A stretch of 11,688 nucleotides of DNA from an uncultured Faecalibacterium sp. (GTDB taxonomy: Bacteria; Bacillota; Clostridia; Oscillospirales; Ruminococcaceae): assembly GCA_900765705.1 (NCBI GenBank), contig CAAFSR010000204.1, positions 1 to 11,688 on the forward strand, in the 5' to 3' direction. The position numbers and the translations under genes are program-made. Every line of letters starts with the position of its first letter. Positions within the stretch are counted from its first letter, which is position 1. Shown one piece after another: positions 7,243-11,688 of this stretch. The notes beneath the pieces were generated by a model. It searched no databases. It was not told the origin of the DNA and saw nothing but the letters and a program-made list of their open reading frames with translations.

Positions 7243-7334
7243 ACACTCTCTTATGGAAAGTACAGTATCTGCGTGTGAAAATTGTCTGCCGCCCGCCCAA
7301 ACGGGGCATACTTGCAGGGAAAGGAAGTGTTTTT

Positions 7335-7709
7335 ATGCGCAAGCTGTCTGTCTGCCTGTTCTACGGGCTTTGCGTGTTCACCATCGTTTTCAGCCTGTTC
7401 TGGATGATGCTGCCAAAGCTGCAGCTGTCCCAGAGCCCTGCCGGGTCGGAGACCGACCCCACCTCTCCCCTGAGCCTTGCCGCGCAGACAATGCCCCAGA
7501 CGGATACTGCCCGCTACTGCCTGCGGGACACCGGCGGGCGGGTGGCAGTATACACCTGCCGTGCCGACGGCACTCCGGGCACATTGATCCGCATGACCGG
7601 CATCTACACCAATCTTTTACCGGAAAACGATGCTTTGCGCATCAAACGCGGCCTTGTGGTGAACAGCCCCCGGGAGCTGGATCTGCTGCTGGAGGATCTG
7701 GGAGAGTAA
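7335..7709 (+). CDS. Small membrane-anchored protein with BofC-C-like domain
   Basis: The 124 residues start at the ATG 7335, which follows AAAGGAAG at a good distance; an in-frame ATG at 7275 would add 20 residues but lacks a ribosome site. An N-terminal hydrophobic segment (about 5-26) acts as an anchor or uncleaved signal. A Pro/Ser/Thr-rich linker reaches about residue 58. The C-terminal part (YCLRDTGGRVAVY, then LLPENDALRIKRGL, ending in PRELDLLLEDLGE) follows the pattern of the BofC C-terminal domain: a YxLxxxxGxVAVY strand, LPxxD, then GLxVxSxxELxxLLED. In B. subtilis BofC restrains the SpoIVB protease during sporulation, but many clostridial proteins share only this domain and have no known role. 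It is the only plus-strand gene here, divergent from the PBP and convergent with the cotransporter. The domain assignment is by eye. Confidence 0.8.
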   Translation: MRKLSVCLFYGLCVFTIVFSLFWMMLPKLQLSQSPAGSETDPTSPLSLAAQTMPQTDTARYCLRDTGGRVAVYTCRADGTPGTLIRMTGIYTNLLPENDALRIKRGLVVNSPRELDLLLEDLGE

Positions 7710-7716
7710 ATACAGG

Positions 7717-7746
7717 AAAAGACCGCTACACAGTGTGCAGCGGTCT
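7717..7746 (-). terminator. Terminator of the Na/Pi cotransporter gene, shared with the convergent gene
   Basis: AGACCGCT (7720-7727) and AGCGGTCT (7739-7746) form an 8-bp stem with a further CAC/GTG pairing inside. On the minus strand a run of four Ts follows. On the plus strand the hairpin also stands right after the stop of the 7335 gene, but the T-run is missing there, so it works mainly for the cotransporter. Confidence 0.8.
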
Positions 7747-7760
7747 CTGTTACAGATGAT

Positions 7761-9539
7761 TTACGCTTCCAGCTCTTCCAGCGGCACAAGGTATTCCTTG
7801 CGGCACTGCTCATACTCCAGCATATAGTCCTTGCTGGGGCTGTGGTGCATGATGTTTTTCAGGGTATGGGAGTCGTAGTCCTCACCGGCCTCCATGCCCA
7901 CCATGCGCACCGCAATGTTGGAGCAGTGGTCGGAGATACGCTCGGCGTTGTTCAGCACGTCTAAGAATACCACGCCGGTGTCGATGGAGCAGATGCCGTC
8001 CTTCAAGCGGCGGATGTGCTGGTCGCGCAGGCGCTCCACCATCACATCAATGATTTCCTCCAGCGGCTCTACCTGCATCGCCTTCTGGATATCGTCATTT
8101 TCAAAGGCCTCGTCCGTCAGGGACAGGATGCGCTCCAGCGCAGCGTCCAGCAGGCGCAGCTCCTTTTGGGCGCTCTCGCTGAAGCTGGCTTCCTTGTCGT
8201 ACAGCTCCTCGGCCTTTTCCATGATGTTCACGGCATAGTCGCCGATGCGCTCGAACTCGGTAACAAAGTTCAGCAGCTCGGTCACCGCGTGGCTCTCGTC
8301 ATCGCCCAGCTCCTGATCCGTCAGCTTGATCAGGTAGTTGGTGATCTCCACCTCCATGCGGTCGATCAGGTTCTCGCGCACCTTGATGGCGCTCACGGTC
8401 TCCTCGTCCAGCTTCAGCAGCAGCGGCGCGGCCAGACCCACGTTGCGGGCAGCACGGCGGGACATTTTGATCACAGCGTTCTTTGCCTGCTGCAGTGCCA
8501 CAGCCGGGCTCTTATACAGACGTTCGTCCAGCACCGGCATGCTCAGCTCCTGCGCTTCCTCCACGCTGCTGGGCACCGTGAGCATGGCCAGACGGCTCAG
8601 CACCCCGCTGCAAGGCAGGAACAGCAGCATGGCGCAAACACTGGACATGGTATGGATGTTTGCAATGGAGCTCTTGTTCATCACATCGCCCCACATGGGG
8701 ATGCCGATGGTGAACTGCACCGCGTAGATCAGCGCCAGCAGAATGACGCTGCCGATAACGTTGAAGTACAGGTGGATAAGTGCTGCCCGCTTACCATCCT
8801 TGGAGGAACCGCCGATGGTGAGCAACGGGGTGAACGCCGTACCGATATGCGCACCCAGAATGATGGGGATGGCAGAGCTGAAGGTGACAAGACCCGTGCT
8901 GGACAGTGCCTGCAAAATACCCACTGAGGCCGAGGAGGACTGGATGATCACAGTGACCACCACGCCCACCAGAACGCCCAGAATGGGGTTTGTCATGGTA
9001 ACGAACAGATTCTGGAATACAGCGCTCTCCCGCAGGGGAGCCACGCCGGTATCCATCAGGCTCATGCCGGTAAACAGAATACCGAAGCCCAGCATGATCT
9101 GGCCGATGTTCTTCTTTTTGGCATTGCGCAGGAACACATAAAAAATGCAGCCAATAAACGCCACCACGGGTGCAAAAGTCTTGGGCTGGATCAAGGTCAG
9201 CCACAGGCTGTCGCCCGAGATATCCGCCATGCGGATCAACTGACCTGTTACCGTAGTACCAATATTTGCGCCCATGATCACGCCTACCGACTGCGTCAGT
9301 GTCATGATACCAGAGTTGACCAGACCAACACAAATAACCACCGTACCAGCCGACGACTGGATAACGCCGGTGATCAGTGTGCCGAAGATCACGCCTTTGA
9401 TGGTAGAGGAGGTAAGCTTTTGCAATACGCCCTGCATCTTGCCGCCTGCCAGCTTTTCCAGTCCGGCGCCCATAATGGACATACCGTACAGGAACAGCGC
9501 AACGCCGCCCAGCAGAGAGGTAATGTGTGTGATATCCAT
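7761..9539 (-). CDS. Na/Pi cotransporter family protein with C-terminal PhoU-like domain
   Basis: A 592-residue membrane protein of the NptA/YjbB type, expected to carry sodium-coupled inorganic phosphate. The inverted-repeat transporter core shows both family signatures: IQSSAGT (60-66) with GANIGTT (90-96), and IQSSSAS (199-205) with GAHIGTA (229-235). About eight hydrophobic segments lie between 8 and 320. Residues from about 345 to 560 are helical and charged with the PhoU pattern (ENLIDRMEVEI, then FERIGDYAVNIMEKAEEL, then NAERISDHCSNIAV). The ATG at 9537-9539 follows AGGAG at 7 bases. It is monocistronic, with its own promoter, folded leader and terminator. A 5'-truncated paralogue without a PhoU tail lies 1.5 kb upstream. 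Direction of transport and substrate are not provable from sequence. Confidence 0.94.
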   Translation of the reverse strand: MDITHITSLLGGVALFLYGMSIMGAGLEKLAGGKMQGVLQKLTSSTIKGVIFGTLITGVIQSSAGTVVICVGLVNSGIMTLTQSVGVIMGANIGTTVTGQLIRMADISGDSLWLTLIQPKTFAPVVAFIGCIFYVFLRNAKKKNIGQIMLGFGILFTGMSLMDTGVAPLRESAVFQNLFVTMTNPILGVLVGVVVTVIIQSSSASVGILQALSSTGLVTFSSAIPIILGAHIGTAFTPLLTIGGSSKDGKRAALIHLYFNVIGSVILLALIYAVQFTIGIPMWGDVMNKSSIANIHTMSSVCAMLLFLPCSGVLSRLAMLTVPSSVEEAQELSMPVLDERLYKSPAVALQQAKNAVIKMSRRAARNVGLAAPLLLKLDEETVSAIKVRENLIDRMEVEITNYLIKLTDQELGDDESHAVTELLNFVTEFERIGDYAVNIMEKAEELYDKEASFSESAQKELRLLDAALERILSLTDEAFENDDIQKAMQVEPLEEIIDVMVERLRDQHIRRLKDGICSIDTGVVFLDVLNNAERISDHCSNIAVRMVGMEAGEDYDSHTLKNIMHHSPSKDYMLEYEQCRKEYLVPLEELEA

Positions 9540-9591
9540 AACGATACTCCTAATGTGAAACTTCCCTTTTTATCCTTTACAGCACACAGCC

Positions 9592-9632
9592 GCCGGAACC
9601 CTGAACGCCCACGGCGCTCACCACGTTCCGGC
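9592..9632 (-). ncRNA. Two-tier hairpin in the cotransporter 5' leader (possible cis-regulatory RNA)
   Basis: In the minus-strand RNA, GCCGGAAC (9632-9625) pairs perfectly with GUUCCGGC (9599-9592). Inside it GAGCGCC (9619-9613) pairs with GGCGUUC (9609-9603), one pair being G-U, around a 3-base loop. The element starts about 8 bases after the predicted transcription start (about 9640) and ends about 50 bases before the start codon. No T-run follows, so it is not an obvious attenuator. I do not recognise it as a known riboswitch. Confidence 0.5.
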
Positions 9633-9646
9633 AGCCGCTTATTTTT

Positions 9647-9676
9647 ATTATACCATCAAAGGGGGCTGCACAACAA
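9647..9676 (-). promoter_or_regulatory. Promoter of the Na/Pi cotransporter gene
   Basis: On the minus strand, a perfect TATAAT (9652-9647) is preceded by TGG (extended -10). TTGTTG lies 18 bases upstream as a weak -35. The weak -35 suggests dependence on an activator. Confidence 0.7.
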
Positions 9677-9683
9677 GGTTTAT

Positions 9684-9711
9684 TTTACAGGAAAGTTACT
9701 TTTTCCTCACA
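9684..9711 (+). promoter_or_regulatory. PhoP-box-like repeats near the -35 of the cotransporter gene
   Basis: On the plus strand TTTACA (9684-9689), GTTACT (9695-9700) and CTCACA (9706-9711) follow one another with an 11-base period. Bacillus PhoP binds TT(A/C/T)ACA repeats with 5-base gaps. The first copy fits fully, the third 5 of 6, the second poorly. They lie directly upstream of the weak -35. Confidence 0.35.
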
Positions 9712-9752
9712 TTTCGCAACATATTTCCCGGTTGCAAACCAAAAACTTTCCT
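9689..9752. repeat. Nested inverted repeats upstream of the cotransporter promoter
   Basis: AGGAAAGTT (9689-9697) and AACTTTCCT (9744-9752) are exact reverse complements. Between them GCAAC (9716-9720) and GTTGC (9731-9735) form a second, inner pair. The nesting suggests a protein-binding region or the folded 3' end of the 38-residue gene's mRNA. No terminator with a T-run is seen for that gene. Confidence 0.4.
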
Positions 9753-9756
9753 TTAT

Positions 9757-9773
9757 TTTACATACATTTTACA
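9757..9773 (+). promoter_or_regulatory. Second PhoP-box-like pair upstream of the cotransporter gene
   Basis: TTTACA (9757-9762) and TTTACA (9768-9773) are separated by exactly 5 bases, the PhoP dimer arrangement. The pair lies about 125 bases upstream of the predicted transcription start and just after the 38-residue gene. The AT-rich sequence makes chance a real alternative. Confidence 0.35.
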
Positions 9774-9803
9774 TTAAGCTTTCCGGCTACGGGCTTCCTG
9801 TGC

Positions 9804-9920
9804 TTACCCGGCCAGCTCCTCCATAGCCTCGCGCACCGTATCGGCCGAAAACAGGAACACACCACTGCCGGTGTATACCTCCACATGACCGCCCACATAA
9901 CGCACTTCAAAATCCTTCAT
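9804..9920 (-). CDS. 38-residue protein of unknown function
   Basis: The ATG at 9918-9920 follows a perfect AGGAGG with an 8-base gap, one of the best ribosome sites in the window, which is the main reason to call this short gene. The product begins MKDFEVRYVGGHVEVY and ends SADTVREAMEELAG. It looks like a beta hairpin or three short strands (EVRYVGGHVEVYTGSGVFLFSA) followed by one acidic helix. It has no signal peptide, membrane segment or cysteine. The same frame runs 22 codons further upstream to another ATG, but the ribosome site marks this start. A weak promoter stands at 9975-10003. I do not recognise a named family; the regular strand-turn-strand pattern suggests a folded cytosolic protein. 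Confidence 0.75.
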   Translation of the reverse strand: MKDFEVRYVGGHVEVYTGSGVFLFSADTVREAMEELAG

Positions 9921-9947
9921 GGTGTTTCCCTCCTGTGTGTCTGTTTT

Positions 9948-9972
9948 GTTCCCGGGGCTTTTCCCGGTGAAC
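9948..9972 (-). other. 5'-end hairpin of the 38-residue gene's mRNA
   Basis: GTTC (9948-9951) pairs with GAAC (9969-9972) and CCGGG with CCCGG inside, with one bulged base and a 4-base loop. It would lie at the very 5' end of the transcript predicted from the promoter at 9975-10003, and could shield it from decay or act in regulation. No T-run follows. Confidence 0.4.
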
Positions 9973-9974
9973 AC

Positions 9975-10003
9975 AGTATCGCACAATCAGGATACCATAA
10001 AAA
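9975..10003 (-). promoter_or_regulatory. Candidate promoter of the 38-residue gene
   Basis: On the minus strand, TTTTTA (10003-9998), a 17-base spacer and GATACT (9980-9975) with an upstream TGC. Both boxes are imperfect, and the extended -10 carries most of the support. Confidence 0.4.
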
Positions 10004-10027
10004 GGACTTTCACCCGTTTTTGCAGAT

Positions 10028-10041
10028 TTTTTGCGCAAAAA
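10028..10041. repeat. 14-bp perfect palindrome
   Basis: TTTTTGCGCAAAAA, flanked by GCAG (10022-10025) and CTGC (10043-10046), which also pair. It lies about 25 bases upstream of the -35 of the 38-residue gene's candidate promoter, where an operator or activator site would fit. Confidence 0.45.
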
Positions 10042-10129
10042 GCTGCGTATCCGCCTCCGGTCTGCTCACGCTGTTTGTAGCCTTCGCCTTTCTATCAAAA
10101 CCCGCTTTCTCTGAGAACACAGCTTTTCC

Positions 10130-10161
10130 TAGCGCCGCGTTTCCGCAGGAAACAGGCGCTA
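10130..10161. repeat. Strong inverted repeat without T-run
   Basis: TAGCGCC (10130-10136) pairs with GGCGCTA (10155-10161), and GTTTCC (10139-10144) with GGAAAC (10148-10153), with a small internal loop and a 3-base hairpin loop. No T-run follows on either strand. It stands just beyond the sortase terminator. Confidence 0.5.
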
Positions 10162-10193
10162 CGGCTGCCGTTTCCGCTTCTTCCCCTCCCGTG

Positions 10194-10235
10194 AAAAAAG
10201 TGGCTCAGAAACGCCCGCAGGCGTTTCTGAGCCAC
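10194..10235 (-). terminator. Intrinsic terminator of the sortase gene
   Basis: A perfect 16-bp stem (10220-10235 with 10200-10215) with loop of four bases is followed on the minus strand by six Ts (10199-10194). It begins about 80 bases after the sortase stop. It is the strongest terminator in the window. The plus strand has an AT-rich tail too, so it may work both ways. Confidence 0.92.
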
Positions 10236-10314
10236 AAATTATAATAATATTTTTCCTCTGACCATGCCCAAAGCGCACGCGGCGGGCATTCCAAATCGTC
10301 CCGCTGCGCCGACG

Positions 10315-10971
10315 TTATTCTGCCGTGTCCGTCACCCGGACGGGGTAGCCCGTCCGCACACAGCGCACAGCATACCGGGCGTTGCCGCCGGAGGTGCAGG
10401 TGAACAGGGTCAGGTCCCAGCTATCCATCTCGGTGGCGGTGGTCATCTCCTCGATCTGGGTGGGCTGCAGGGTCTCCACATTGTCCACCTCGTAGCTCCA
10501 GCGTAAGCCGTCTGCATCTGTAAAATACACCGGGCTGCCGATGGCCAGCCACTTGATGGGGCTGAAGTGCTTTGCGTAGTTGTGGCCGCAGATCACCAGA
10601 TCATCGGCATAGGTGGTGCCACTGTAGCGCCCGGGGGCAACCTTCAGCCCCGCGTAGCTCCACTGCGCCATGACCGGCAGTTCCAGCCCCGCCGCCGGGA
10701 TGGAAAGCACCCCGATGTACGCGTGCCCCTCCACCTCCACGGTGGTCATCTCCTGCGCCGGGTCCAGCACCGGCTGCGGTGCTGCGGCTGCGGCCTGCTG
10801 TCGGTGCTCCGGGATGGTCTTATGCATGGTCTGCTCCAGCTCGCCCAATACTTCCTGCGAGGCCTTTTCTGCCCGGGAGGCGTCCCACCGGTTGTAGCCA
10901 AGCAGCCCGGCGGCGCTCAGGATCAGTACCACACCCAGCACCATGCACAGCCTGCCGATTTTCCGTTTCAT
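10315..10971 (-). CDS. Sortase family transpeptidase
   Basis: A cysteine transpeptidase that joins secreted proteins to the cell wall or into pili. The 218 residues have an N-terminal membrane anchor (about 7-25), an Ala/Gln-rich linker, and the sortase fold from about 83. The sorting machinery is visible: the catalytic His130 in ICGHNYAKHFSPI (127-139), Cys192 in LTLFTC (187-192), and Arg199 in NARYAV, seven residues after the Cys as usual. The class is uncertain; the size and single N-terminal anchor fit class D or a small class B/E-type enzyme. The ATG at 10969-10971 follows AAAGGGA at about 9 bases. It has its own promoter and terminator. No protein with an LPxTG-type sorting signal is in the window, so its substrates are encoded elsewhere. 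Confidence 0.93.
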   Translation of the reverse strand: MKRKIGRLCMVLGVVLILSAAGLLGYNRWDASRAEKASQEVLGELEQTMHKTIPEHRQQAAAAAPQPVLDPAQEMTTVEVEGHAYIGVLSIPAAGLELPVMAQWSYAGLKVAPGRYSGTTYADDLVICGHNYAKHFSPIKWLAIGSPVYFTDADGLRWSYEVDNVETLQPTQIEEMTTATEMDSWDLTLFTCTSGGNARYAVRCVRTGYPVRVTDTAE

Positions 10972-11009
10972 TGCATTCCATCCCTTTATATATAGTATCG
11001 TTCTGCTTC

Positions 11010-11038
11010 AGTATACCATTCCCCGCTGCAGTTTACAA
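11010..11038 (-). promoter_or_regulatory. Promoter of the sortase gene
   Basis: On the minus strand, TTGTAA (11038-11033), a 17-base spacer and TATACT (11015-11010), preceded by TGG (extended -10). The -35 box contains the stop codon of the upstream gene. Confidence 0.75.
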
Positions 11039-11688
11039 CCGTTCTGCCGGGCGGTTTTTGTCGGGCAACAACACGCAGACCAGCCGCACCATCTGCCCGG
11101 TCAGGGGCAACCACACCAGCGCGCACAGCCCGTTGAACAGGGTGTGCGCGTTTGCGATCTGCCGGGCGATCACCGCGCACTCTGCCCCTGTAGGCGAGCA
11201 CAGCCGCACCAGCGCCGCAAAGGGCTGCAGCAGCGCGCAGCACACCGCCGCACCGGTCAGGTTGAAGATGGCGTGCGCTGCCGCCACCCGTTTCGCATCT
11301 CTTCCCTGCCCAATGGCGGCCAGCACCGCTGTAATAGTAGTGCCGATATTGTCGCCCAGCAGAATGGGGATAGCACCCGTCAGCCCCAACAGGCTGTGCA
11401 CACCATCCGCCCCGGGCTGCGCAGCCAGACTTTGCAGCAGCGCCACCGTGGCAGAGCTGCTCTGCACCGTTAAAGTCATGCAGATGCCCGCCAGCAGCCC
11501 ATGCAGGGGGCTTTGCTGCACCCGGGCAAGCTCCAGCCGGAGCAGCGGGCTTTGCAGCAGCGGTTCCATGGCGCTGCGCATCACCGTAACGCCCTCGAAC
11601 AGCAGCCCGAATCCGAACACCGCTTCGCCCACGCAGCGGCCCCGCCAGTTTTTGCAGGCCAGACAGAGCAGCACCCCGCAAAACAGCA
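11033..11688 (-). CDS. Na/Pi cotransporter family protein, 3' part only
   Basis: About 217 codons are visible; the start lies beyond the right edge. The part seen corresponds to the second half of the transporter core. It has the family signature TVQSSSATVALLQSL and the paired GDNIGTT loop. Upstream, FGFGLLFEGVTVM matches GFGILFTGMSLM of the complete family member at 7761-9539. It ends soon after the last hydrophobic segment (LPDKNRPAERL) and has no PhoU-like tail, so it is the short type of the family. The first QSSS repeat must lie outside the window. It is followed by the sortase gene with 61 bases between and no terminator, so some read-through is likely. Phosphate as substrate is inferred from the family only. 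Confidence 0.9.
   Translation of the reverse strand, partial: LFCGVLLCLACKNWRGRCVGEAVFGFGLLFEGVTVMRSAMEPLLQSPLLRLELARVQQSPLHGLLAGICMTLTVQSSSATVALLQSLAAQPGADGVHSLLGLTGAIPILLGDNIGTTITAVLAAIGQGRDAKRVAAAHAIFNLTGAAVCCALLQPFAALVRLCSPTGAECAVIARQIANAHTLFNGLCALVWLPLTGQMVRLVCVLLPDKNRPAERL

Larger units (their letters stand above)
10004..10193. other. Non-coding structured stretch between sortase terminator and small-gene promoter
   Basis: Part of a region of about 390 bases (9921-10314) without a supported gene. It holds a 14-bp perfect palindrome (10028-10041) and a strong two-part hairpin (10130-10161). A plus-strand reading frame (10020-10244) encodes a signal-peptide-like segment but has no standard start with a ribosome site and runs into the terminator hairpin, so I do not call it a gene. 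Confidence 0.5.

Noticed and set aside
9420..10244. 274-codon plus-strand open frame
   Set aside because: Its 5' part is antisense to the cotransporter, its middle to the 38-residue gene, and its 3' end is the sortase terminator. Only the last 75 codons look protein-like, noted as a possible relic.
10236..10314. Bulged hairpin and ATTATAAT after the sortase stop, considered as a second terminator or a promoter
   Set aside because: The stem has a 4-base bulge and no T-run, and the AT-rich box has no acceptable -35 on either strand. The perfect terminator at 10194-10235 explains the region better.
10943..11473. Plus-strand and alternative minus-strand frames over the partial transporter
   Set aside because: The frame ending at 11033 carries the QSSSAT and GDNIGTT signatures, so the overlapping frames are shadows.
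1..11688. Mobile elements, CRISPR arrays, tRNA or rRNA genes, phage or defence genes
   Set aside because: No transposase, integrase, regular repeat-spacer units, cloverleaf or rRNA sequence was recognisable on either strand.

Overview
The window reads as chromosomal DNA of a GC-rich Clostridia-type Firmicute, most likely a Faecalibacterium-like gut member of the Oscillospirales. This rests on strong AGGAGG-type ribosome sites, sigma-A promoters with 17-bp spacers, a PheB-type ACT gene ahead of hom-thrB, a BofC-like protein, a sortase and a Gram-positive class A PBP. The genus is an inference; no rRNA or other marker is present. Almost everything is on the minus strand, so each operon reads from high to low coordinates.

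Right to left: (a) 11033-11688 is the 3' part of a Na/Pi-cotransporter-family gene that continues past the right edge. (b) 10315-10971 is a membrane-anchored sortase with its own promoter and a very strong terminator (10194-10235). (c) 9921-10314 is a structured non-coding stretch. (d) 9804-9920 is a 38-residue protein gene with an excellent ribosome site. (e) 9540-9803 is a regulatory stretch holding PhoP-box-like repeats, a promoter and a folded leader. It precedes 7761-9539, a full-length Na/Pi cotransporter with a PhoU-like tail. (f) 7335-7709, on the plus strand, is a small BofC-C-like membrane protein convergent with the cotransporter; the two share a hairpin. (g) 4520-7057 (or from 7135) is a class A penicillin-binding protein divergent from the BofC-like gene. 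(h) 448-4347 is an aspartate-pathway operon: ACT/PheB-type gene, hom, thrB, lysC, ended by a strong terminator at 383-423. (i) 1-280 is the 5' part of a membrane-anchored protein, probably a VanY/M15-type D,D-carboxypeptidase, with its own promoter.

The aspartate operon would convert aspartate to aspartyl phosphate (LysC), aspartate semialdehyde to homoserine (Hom) and homoserine to phosphohomoserine (ThrB). Asd and ThrC are not in the window. The PBP, the probable M15 peptidase and the sortase are cell-envelope genes. The two Na/Pi-type genes flank the sortase and the 38-residue gene.

I see no mobile element, CRISPR array, tRNA or rRNA. The gene content is mostly ordinary. The most unusual signals are a strong Shine-Dalgarno inside lysC placed to make a separate regulatory subunit, the regulatory stretch and folded leader of the cotransporter gene, the thr-operon promoter embedded in a perfect inverted repeat, the unresolved start of the PBP gene, and the 38-residue protein. 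No clearly new multi-gene system is evident.
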